NCBI GenBank assembly: GCA_005893365.1
Contig: VBPB01000182.1
Location: 1-5,612, forward strand
Origin: Candidatus Eiseniibacteriota bacterium
Lineage (GTDB): Bacteria; Eisenbacteria; RBG-16-71-46
Direction of reading: 5' to 3'
DNA: 5,612 nt
Below, piece after piece: positions 1-5,377 of this stretch. The position numbers and the translations under genes are program-made. The notes under the pieces were generated by a model that did no database searches, had not been told where the DNA came from, and worked only from the letters and a program-made list of their open reading frames with translations. The first letter of the stretch is position 1, and every line of letters starts with the position of its first letter.

Positions 1-1929
1 ATCGTGGTCGACGACGCGATCGTCGTCGTCGAGAACGTCGAGCGCGCGCTCTCGGAGGGCCTCGCGCCGGTCGAAGCCGCGCGGCGCGCGATGTCCGAGG
101 TGGGCGGCGCGGTCGTGGCCGCGAGCCTCGTGCTGTGCGCAGTGTTCATTCCGAGCGCGTTCGTCGCCGGCATCTCCGGGCAGTTCTTCCGCCAGTTCGC
201 CGTCACGATCGCGGTCTCCACGGTCCTCTCGCTCTTCGTCTCGCTCACGCTTTCGCCCGCGCTCGCCGCCGTGCTGATGCGCGGCCACGACCACGGCGAG
301 CCGGCGGACGCGTTCACGCGGCTCTGGAACCGTCTGCTCGGCGGCTTCTTCGGCCAGTTCAACCGCGCCTTCGCGGCCGCGACGGCGCGCTACGTCTCCG
401 CCGCCGGAGGGCTTCTGCGCCGCACCGGGCTCGCGCTCGCGGTGTACGCCGCGCTCCTCGCTGCGACGATCCTGTTGTTCCGGAGCGTGCCGACCGGGTT
501 CATCCCCGCGCAGGACCAGGGCTACCTGATCACCGTGATCCAGCTTCCCGACGGCGCGTCGCTCGAACGCACCGACGCCGTGGTCCGCCAGGCCGCGGAG
601 ATCGCGCTCGGGGTCGAGGGTGTCACCTACGCGGTCGAGTTCGTGGGCTTCTCGGGTGCGACGCGCGCGAACGCCGCGAACGCGGCCGCGATCTTCATCG
701 GCCTCACGCCGTTCGAGGAGCGGGACAAGAGCGGCCGGCGCGCGCCGAAACTCATCGCCGAGCTCAACGAGAAGTTCTCCGCCGTGCAGGAGGGCTTCGT
801 CACGGTGATCGCCCCGCCGCCGGTGCGCGGGCTCGGCACCGCGGGCGGCTTCAAGCTCTACGTGCAGGACCGGGCGTCGCAGGGCTCGGCAGCGCTCCAG
901 AGCGCGACCGACGCGCTCGTCGCGGCTGGCAACGCCGACCCGGCGCTTCGCGGCCTCTTCACGACGTTCCGCGCGAGCACGCCGCAGCTCTACGCCGACA
1001 TCGACCGGACGCGCGCGAAGAAGATGGACGTCCCGCTCGGCAACGTCTTCGAGGCGCTCCAGATCTACCTCGGGTCGATCTACGTGAACGACTTCAACTA
1101 CCTGGGGCGCACCTTCCAGGTGCGCGCGCAGGCCGATACGGAGTTCCGCGCGGACGAGCGCGCCGTCGCGCGCTTCAAGACCCGGAACCGCGGGGGCGAG
1201 ATGGTGTCGCTCGGCGCAGTCGTCGATCTGAAGCGGATCATCGGGCCCGACCGCGTCGTCCGCTACAACCTCTACCCTGCGGCCGAGATCAACGGCGACT
1301 CGCGGCCCGGGGTCAGCTCCGGCACCGCGCTCGCGGCCCTGACGCGCGTCGCGGACGAGACGCTTCCGGCCGGCTTCGGCATCGCGTGGACCGACCTGGC
1401 GTACCAGGAGCTCCTGACCGGGAACACGGCGGCGTACGTCTTCGCGCTCTCCGTGCTCTTCGTCTTCCTGACGCTCTCCGCGCAGTTCGAGAGCTGGGCG
1501 CTGCCGTTCGCGATCATCCTGATCGTCCCGATGTGCCTGCTCTTCGCGATGCTCGGCGTCACGATCCGCGGCCAGGACAACAACCTGCTCACGCAGATCG
1601 GCCTGATCGTTCTGGTCGGGCTCGCCGCGAAGAACGCGATCTTGATCGTCGAGTTCGCGAGCGCACGCGAGCGCGCGGGCCTCGCGCGGCGCGACGCGAT
1701 CCTCGAGGCGTGTCGGCTGCGCCTTCGCCCGATCCTCATGACTTCCTTCGCGTTCATCCTCGGAGTGGTTCCGCTCGTGACCGCCTCCGGCGCCGGCGCG
1801 GAGATGCGGCAGGCGCTCGGCACCGCCGTCTTCGCGGGCATGATCGGCGTGACCTTCTTCGGTCTCTTCCTCACGCCGATCTTCTACTGGACGGTGCGCA
1901 ATCTGACCGACCGTTGGCGCCGGCCGTGA
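1..1929 (+). CDS. RND multidrug efflux permease (HAE1/AcrB-type), C-terminal part, 5' truncated by the window edge
   Basis: Inner-membrane proton-driven pump subunit of a tripartite efflux system that exports hydrophobic or amphipathic compounds. The reading frame is open from base 1, so the gene continues upstream; the GTG at position 4 is an internal Val, not a start. The window begins inside TM4 at VVDDAIVVVENVER, whose two Asp (nt 10-15) match the AcrB proton-relay pair D407/D408. The partner Lys is in GLAAKNAILIVEF (Lys codon 1630-1632, AcrB K940) and the relay Thr is in ILMTSFAFILGVVPL (Thr codon 1741-1743, AcrB T978). Between them lie the second periplasmic porter/docking region (GFIPAQDQGYLITVIQLPDG and onward) and the C-terminal membrane segments. 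The 642 residues seen correspond to roughly AcrB 404 to the end, so about 400 residues are missing. No frameshift or lost key residue is seen. The stop overlaps the next gene's start, indicating one operon. Substrate cannot be read from sequence. Confidence 0.96.
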   Translation: MVVDDAIVVVENVERALSEGLAPVEAARRAMSEVGGAVVAASLVLCAVFIPSAFVAGISGQFFRQFAVTIAVSTVLSLFVSLTLSPALAAVLMRGHDHGEPADAFTRLWNRLLGGFFGQFNRAFAAATARYVSAAGGLLRRTGLALAVYAALLAATILLFRSVPTGFIPAQDQGYLITVIQLPDGASLERTDAVVRQAAEIALGVEGVTYAVEFVGFSGATRANAANAAAIFIGLTPFEERDKSGRRAPKLIAELNEKFSAVQEGFVTVIAPPPVRGLGTAGGFKLYVQDRASQGSAALQSATDALVAAGNADPALRGLFTTFRASTPQLYADIDRTRAKKMDVPLGNVFEALQIYLGSIYVNDFNYLGRTFQVRAQADTEFRADERAVARFKTRNRGGEMVSLGAVVDLKRIIGPDRVVRYNLYPAAEINGDSRPGVSSGTALAALTRVADETLPAGFGIAWTDLAYQELLTGNTAAYVFALSVLFVFLTLSAQFESWALPFAIILIVPMCLLFAMLGVTIRGQDNNLLTQIGLIVLVGLAAKNAILIVEFASARERAGLARRDAILEACRLRLRPILMTSFAFILGVVPLVTASGAGAEMRQALGTAVFAGMIGVTFFGLFLTPIFYWTVRNLTDRWRRP

Positions 1930-3365
1930 GGCGTGCGCTCCTCGCCCTCGCGCTATCCGCGTGCGCGTCCGCCTGCGCGGTGGGCCCCGACTTCGTGCGC
2001 CCGGAGCGCGAGGTTCCGCCGGCCTTCGCGGGCGCCGACTCGCCCGCGCTCGGCCCGGGCGACGTCGAGGCCGCCTGGTGGGAGAGCTTCGGCGACGAGC
2101 GGCTCGACCGCCTCGTGCACGAGGCGATTGCGCAGAACTACGACGTGCGGATCGCGCTCGCCAACCTGAACGAGGCGCGCGCGGCGCGGCTCGAGACGAA
2201 GCTCGCGCTCCTGCCGATCGTGCCGGCGAGGGCCGGCTACCAGCGGGTCCGGCTCAGCGAGATCGACGCGGGCGGAGCATCGCCCACCTTCGACCTGTTC
2301 GACGCGGGCTTCGACGCGACCTGGGAGGTCGACGTCTGGGGCCGCATCCGGCGCGAGGTCGAGGCGGCGAACGACGACATCGGGCGCGAGGAAGAGACGC
2401 TCCGCGACGTCGTGGTGACGGTCACCGCGGAGGTCGGCCGCGCCTACGTCGAGCTGCGCGGGCTCCAGGAGCAGCTGCTGGTTGCGACGCGCAACGCGGA
2501 GAACCAGGCCGCGACGCTCGACCTGACCAACGCGCTCCTCGAAGAGGGCCGCGGCACGGAGCTCGACACCGCGCAGGCGAAGGCGCAGCTCGAGCGCACG
2601 CGGGCGCAGATCCCGCTGATCGAGTCCACGATCCGCTCGTCGATCCACCGCCTGGGCGTGCTCACCGGCCGCCTTCCGACCGAGCTGATTCCGGAGCTCG
2701 AGGTGCGCGAGCCGATTCCGCGCTGCCCGGGCGAGATTGCAATCGGTGATCCCGCGGGCCTGCTGCGCCGCCGCGCCGACGTCCGCGCCGCCGAGCGAGA
2801 CGTCGCGGGCGCGACGGCGCGGATCGGTGTCCAGGTCGCCGACCTCTTCCCGCGCGTCCTGTTCGTCGGGTCGGTCGGCGTCGCCGCGGACAGCTTCTCG
2901 GGACTCTCGAGCGGCGGCGCAGGCAACTACGCGTTCGGCCCGCGCCTCCAGTGGGCCGCCTTCGACCTCGGCCGCGTCTACGCGCGCATAGGCCAGGCCG
3001 ACGCGCGCACCGACGCTGCGCTCGCGCGCTACGAGAAGACCGTCCTGCTCGCACTCGAGGATGCCGAGAACGCGCTCGTCGACTACGGCAAGTCGCTCGA
3101 ACGCGAGCGCTCGCTCGCCGAGTCCGAACGCGCGAGTCGCGAGGCCGCCGAGCTCGCGCGTCTTCGCTACGAGGACGGAGCCTCGAACTTCCTCCAGGTG
3201 CTCGACGCGGAGCGGCGCCTGCTCGAGGCGCAGGAACTCCTCGCGCAGAGCCAGACCGACGTGAGCGTGTCGCTGATCGCGGTCTACAAGGCGCTCGGCG
3301 GCTCGTGGCAGGTGCTCACCGCACCGGGCGAGCCGCCCGCCCCGGCTCCGGTCACCGCGCCTTGA
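1926..3365 (+). CDS. Outer-membrane factor lipoprotein of RND efflux system (NodT/OprM-type, two OEP domains)
   Basis: Forms the trimeric outer-membrane channel through which the upstream RND pump expels substrate. The 479-residue length is typical of NodT/OprM proteins. The start is taken as GTG 1926, which shares bases with the permease TGA (GTGA). I see no good Shine-Dalgarno, so translation is probably coupled. The N-terminus is a short lipoprotein signal: Arg-Arg, a hydrophobic stretch, then two candidate lipobox Cys. Cys17, just before AVGPDFVRP, is where family members carry the lipidated Cys; LSAC at Cys13 fits the lipobox consensus better. Family signatures follow: AAWWESFGDERLDRLV (from about residue 49), FDATWEVDVWGRIRREVEAA (129 on), RRRADVRAAERD followed by GVQVADLFPRV (281 on), and near the end YEDGASNFLQVLDAERRLLEAQ. 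These mark two tandem OEP/TolC repeats of about 190 residues each. Nothing looks broken. Specificity is set by the pump, not this protein. Confidence 0.96.
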   Translation: MRRALLALALSACASACAVGPDFVRPEREVPPAFAGADSPALGPGDVEAAWWESFGDERLDRLVHEAIAQNYDVRIALANLNEARAARLETKLALLPIVPARAGYQRVRLSEIDAGGASPTFDLFDAGFDATWEVDVWGRIRREVEAANDDIGREEETLRDVVVTVTAEVGRAYVELRGLQEQLLVATRNAENQAATLDLTNALLEEGRGTELDTAQAKAQLERTRAQIPLIESTIRSSIHRLGVLTGRLPTELIPELEVREPIPRCPGEIAIGDPAGLLRRRADVRAAERDVAGATARIGVQVADLFPRVLFVGSVGVAADSFSGLSSGGAGNYAFGPRLQWAAFDLGRVYARIGQADARTDAALARYEKTVLLALEDAENALVDYGKSLERERSLAESERASREAAELARLRYEDGASNFLQVLDAERRLLEAQELLAQSQTDVSVSLIAVYKALGGSWQVLTAPGEPPAPAPVTAP

Positions 3366-3404
3366 GCGCGCGCGACACGACTGGTCAAGCTCGCGCCTCA
3401 GACC

Positions 3405-4031
3405 TCACGCCGCGCGGCGCTTTCGCTCTTCCATCTCCTCGGCGAACGCCTTCGCCACAGCCGGGCGCGCCATGACGCGTTGGTGATGGGCCGCAAGGGT
3501 CGGCCAGCGCTTCAAGTCGGCGCCGACATACAGCGCCCAGGTGAGCATCACGAACAGATAGGCGTCGGCGACGGTGAAGTCTGCGCCCACGAGATACTCG
3601 CGATCCCCGAGACGGCGGGCGATGTAGTCGAGTGCAGCGGCGAGCTCGGCCATGTGCGCTTGCTTGGCCGCATCCGTCGTGCTGGCCGCGAACAGCGGAT
3701 GAAAGATGTGCTTGTGTACCTCGGTCGAGAGATAGTTGAGCGTGTCGATCAGCTGATAGCGCTCGATCGTGCCCCACGGTGGCGCCAGCTTCTTCTCCGG
3801 CTTCTGGTCGGCGAGGTATTGCAGCACTGACGGTCCTTCGTTGAGCAGCTGGCCGCCCGCCAGGCGCAGCGCCGGTACGTAACCGTTCGGCGCGATCGAA
3901 AGGTAATCCTTTCCATCGTCGGTCTTCTTCGCCTTGGTATCGACGTATCGGATCGACACCGGCAAATCGGCCTCGAGTGCCGTGATGTGCGAAGCCAGCG
4001 AACAGGCCATCGGCGATGCGTAGAGTTCCAT
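3405..4031 (-). CDS. Glutathione S-transferase, beta class
   Basis: Cytosolic enzyme expected to conjugate or otherwise use glutathione in detoxification. With the start at ATG 4031 the protein has 208 residues and its numbering falls exactly on bacterial beta-class GSTs: catalytic Cys10 in SPMACSL, cis-Pro motif V52-P53 in NGYVPAL, glutathione-contacting Glu65 in NEGPSVLQYLAD, and His106 in STEVHKH. The C-terminal helical domain carries the N-capping/hydrophobic-staple motif FTVADAYLF (T153-D156). An in-frame ATG lies 6 nt upstream (4037), but AGGAG (complement of 4038-4042) abuts it with no spacer, while the same AGGAG stands 6 nt from the 4031 ATG. Both RBS spacing and Cys10 numbering therefore favour 4031. 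The gene converges on the efflux operon with 39 bp between stop codons and is less GC-rich than it (31/60 GC over 3901-3960), which may mean separate origin. The enzyme class is firm; the substrate is unknown. Confidence 0.94.
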   Translation of the reverse strand: MELYASPMACSLASHITALEADLPVSIRYVDTKAKKTDDGKDYLSIAPNGYVPALRLAGGQLLNEGPSVLQYLADQKPEKKLAPPWGTIERYQLIDTLNYLSTEVHKHIFHPLFAASTTDAAKQAHMAELAAALDYIARRLGDREYLVGADFTVADAYLFVMLTWALYVGADLKRWPTLAAHHQRVMARPAVAKAFAEEMEERKRRAA

Positions 4032-4037
4032 CGTCAT

Positions 4038-4042
4038 CTCCT
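4038..4042 (-). promoter_or_regulatory. Ribosome-binding site of the GST gene (AGGAG)
   Basis: On the minus strand AGGAG is followed by ATGACG and then ATG. It is zero bases from the first ATG (4037) and six from the second (4031). This spacing decides the start in favour of the second ATG, giving a protein beginning Met-Glu-Leu-Tyr as in other beta-class GSTs. Confidence 0.75.
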
Positions 4043-4044
4043 AT

Positions 4045-4061
4045 CGGAACCGATCGTTCCG
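4045..4061. promoter_or_regulatory. Operator-like inverted repeat CGGAAC-N5-GTTCCG upstream of GST
   Basis: Perfect 6-bp arms (4045-4050 and 4056-4061) flank CGATC, just 2 bp upstream of the GST ribosome-binding site. The AACCGATCGTT core resembles operators bound by TetR-type repressors, but no regulator gene is visible in the window. Binding here would block transcription or early elongation of the GST gene. The dyad is seen directly; the operator role is inference. Confidence 0.4.
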
Positions 4062-4063
4062 CG

Positions 4064-4089
4064 GATATCGGGCGGCAGCCCGCGATATT
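4064..4089. promoter_or_regulatory. Imperfect hairpin in the GST leader
   Basis: CGGGC (4069-4073), a 4-nt loop and GCCCG (4078-4082) form a 5-bp GC stem. After a 2-nt bulge (4083-4084) it extends by ATAT/ATAT (4065-4068 with 4085-4088). It lies between the likely GST promoter zone and the RBS, so it could structure the 5' leader or be a second protein-binding dyad. No T-run follows on the minus strand, so it is not a classic attenuator. Confidence 0.3.
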
Positions 4090-4105
4090 GGCCGAGTCAT
4101 CGGAT

Positions 4106-4138
4106 CCACGTCAGATCCACATTCCGCGCGAGACGTGG
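4106..4138. repeat. Inverted repeat CCACGTC/GACGTGG with overlapping direct repeat GATCCAC
   Basis: CCACGTC at 4106-4112 and its exact reverse complement GACGTGG at 4132-4138 are 19 nt apart. A direct repeat GATCCAC occurs at 4103-4109 and 4114-4120, 11 bp apart (about one helical turn). Both lie in the non-coding stretch upstream of GST and downstream of the oxidoreductase remnant's stop. They may be transcription-factor sites for GST. I could not pick a convincing -35/-10 pair on the minus strand here. Confidence 0.35.
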
Positions 4139-4159
4139 TACCAATTCTCCCCCGTCTGC

Positions 4160-4414
4160 TCAGAAGCCGCCGGGCAGCTTTGTGTAGTCGACGGTGCGCC
4201 AGCGCTCGGGGCGCATCGTGAACACCTCGTTCTCCTCGCCCTCGGCCCCGCTCTCGACGAAGCGATCCCCGAGCTCCACGCCGAGGTAGCGCCGCGCCAT
4301 CGGGCGGCGGTCGCCATCGAGCGTTGCAGGGCGCACCGACGTGACCGGCCCCTCGACGCTGACGTAACGGTAGGCTGGAGGCGTCTCGGTCTGCGCGACC
4401 AGCGTGAAAACTCC
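4160..4414 (-). pseudogene. C-terminal remnant of a PPOX/F420-dependent pyridoxamine-5'-phosphate-oxidase-like protein
   Basis: The minus frame from about 4414 to the TGA at 4160-4162 encodes 84 residues resembling the C-terminal half of small split-barrel flavin/F420 oxidoreductases: FTLVAQTETPP, YRYVSVEGPVTSV, MARRYLGVELGDRFVE, then MRPERWRTVDYTKL near the end. Intact family members are about 130-150 residues, with an N-terminal region (substrate entry, first beta strands) that is absent here. Further upstream the minus frame stays open to 4567, but that part is only the antisense of the neighbouring plus-strand gene and shows no oxidoreductase motif. The reading frame of the remnant itself is intact, so the loss is probably recent or the frame is tolerated by high GC. 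Family assignment is from remembered motif patterns. Whether the fused antisense-plus-remnant ORF is expressed is unknown; I treat it as non-functional. Confidence 0.7.
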
Positions 4415-5186
4415 CACCACGCGACAGAAGGCGCTGGCGCTCAACCTCGATGCGCGAGCGTACGGGACGTTCGCCGAGATCGGCGGCGGCCAGGAAGTCG
4501 CGCGCTGGTTCTTCTCCGTGGGCAGCGCCGCGGGAACGGTCGCCAAGACGATCTCCGCGTACGACATGGCGATCAGCGACGGGGTGTATGGCGCCGCGGA
4601 GCGCTATGTGAGCCGCCAGCGCCTCGAGGCAATGTTGGAAGTGGAGTTCGCACAGCTCGTCGAGCAGCTCGGAGGCAGACGAGGGGAAAGCAAGTGCTTC
4701 TTCGCCTTCGCGAACACTGTCGCCACGCGGCGCTTCCAAACCGCCCAGAACGGCCGCGGCTGGCTCGGCATCCGGTTCCAGGCGCACCCCCGGGAGCAGC
4801 CGTCCGAGGTGATCATTCACGCCCATCTCCTCGACCGAACGGCCGAACACGAGCGCGAAGCGCTCGGCATCCTCGGGGTCAACCTGATCCACGCCGCGTT
4901 CTACGAGCACGCACCTCCCGAGCACCTGATCGGGTCGTTGATGGATGACCTCTCACGCGAGCGCGTCGAGATCGACATGATCAAACTCTCCGGTCCTGTC
5001 TTCGCCGGTGTGGACGGCCACATCGTACCGATTCGATCCTTCGAGGAGTCTTATCTCTCGATTAGCACGCAGGAGGTCCTCGCACTGATCGAGAAGGACG
5101 ATCCATCGTGGGAGAGGTTGGTCCCGCCGACCGTTGCGGAGACGATCAGAAGCAAACGGCTCTTCCGCCCGCATGCGGACGCGTGA
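4404..5186 (+). CDS. Conserved uncharacterised protein, apparently lacking its central ~half (in-frame internal deletion)
   Basis: Function unknown. The 260-residue ORF starts at GTG 4404, the only usable start after the in-frame stop at 4371-4373; no good RBS precedes it. Residues 9-204 (KALALNLDARAYGTFAEIGG, then GQEVARWFF, AGTVAKTISAYDMAISDGVYG, RYVSRQRLEAML, GWLGIRFQ, EALGILGVNLIHAAFY, EHLIGSLMDDLSRERVEIDMIKLSGPVFAGVD read in pieces) match, from memory, the N-terminal part of a widespread bacterial family of about 480 residues, often misleadingly labelled TonB-dependent receptor or nicotinamide mononucleotide adenylyltransferase. Residues 205-260 (IVPIRSFEESYLSISTQEVL, DDPSWERLVPPTVAETI, KRLF) match that family's extreme C-terminus. 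About 220 intervening residues are therefore missing, with the frame preserved near 5013-5024. No signal peptide or membrane segment is seen. The start codon lies within the antisense of the oxidoreductase remnant, so the native 5' end may also be lost. It may be a decaying gene or a naturally short variant. Confidence 0.7.
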   Translation: MKTPTTRQKALALNLDARAYGTFAEIGGGQEVARWFFSVGSAAGTVAKTISAYDMAISDGVYGAAERYVSRQRLEAMLEVEFAQLVEQLGGRRGESKCFFAFANTVATRRFQTAQNGRGWLGIRFQAHPREQPSEVIIHAHLLDRTAEHEREALGILGVNLIHAAFYEHAPPEHLIGSLMDDLSRERVEIDMIKLSGPVFAGVDGHIVPIRSFEESYLSISTQEVLALIEKDDPSWERLVPPTVAETIRSKRLFRPHADA

Positions 5187-5221
5187 TGGTGGCCTACTGC
5201 GTACGGATTCTCGGTCCGCAT
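5173..5221. repeat. 8-bp inverted repeat ATGCGGAC/GTCCGCAT spanning the stop of the 4404-5186 gene
   Basis: Arms at 5173-5180 and 5214-5221 are exact reverse complements, separated by 33 nt that include the TGA. The loop is long and no T-run follows, so an intrinsic terminator is unlikely. It is the only sizeable dyad found just after this gene. Confidence 0.25.
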
Positions 5222-5341
5222 TCACAGCCGAGTCGCGTTCATTTCCGATTCGATGGACTGCATTCTTCGGCCCGCAGAACAATCGTTCGGGTGCAACTGT
5301 GTGGTGAGGGATGGGGACACGGCTCCGATCGCAGCGCTTGC
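5187..5341. other. Intergenic stretch without a supported gene
   Basis: Short plus and minus frames cross this region but give compositionally odd peptides with no recognisable motif. GC is lower than in the efflux genes (33/60 over 5221-5280). Apart from the right arm of the 5173-5221 inverted repeat and a small GAAC-N4-GTTC dyad at 5277-5288, I see nothing definable. It presumably holds upstream control sequence for the gene starting at 5378. Confidence 0.5.
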
Positions 5342-5371
5342 TTGACCTGGCGCGTCGCCGCCCGTTATTAA
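5342..5371 (+). promoter_or_regulatory. Candidate sigma70-type promoter for the STAS/MlaE-like gene
   Basis: TTGACC (5342-5347, 5 of 6 to the -35 consensus) is followed after 18 bp by TATTAA (5366-5371, 4 of 6 to the -10 consensus), an AT-rich hexamer in very GC-rich surroundings. The expected transcription start, about 7 bp beyond, falls at or next to the A of the ATG at 5378, suggesting a leaderless or nearly leaderless mRNA. This agrees with the absence of a Shine-Dalgarno before 5378. Confidence 0.4.
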
Positions 5372-5377
5372 CAGTCC

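Noticed and set aside
135..3365. A 1076-codon open frame on the plus strand
   Set aside because: Only its 3' part from GTG 1926 is a gene (the outer-membrane factor). The part before 1926 is an out-of-frame, Arg-rich shadow of the RND permease.
3366..3404. Bidirectional terminator between the convergent OMF and GST genes
   Set aside because: Only a weak GCGCGA/TCGCGC pairing with a long loop and no T-run is present; the CGCCGCGCGGCG palindrome at 3408-3419 is inside the GST coding end.
4041..4925. 294-codon minus-strand ORF
   Set aside because: It is antisense to the conserved plus-strand gene, out of frame with the oxidoreductase remnant, and shows no recognisable motif. Long shadow frames are common at this GC.
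4016..4948. 310-codon plus-strand ORF across the GST leader and the remnant
   Set aside because: Arg/Pro-rich shadow in a different frame from the conserved protein, with no family motif and no RBS.
5277..5288. GAAC-AATC-GTTC dyad resembling the GST operator-like repeat
   Set aside because: Arms are only 4 bp and the spacer differs by one base from the 4045-4061 dyad; likely chance.
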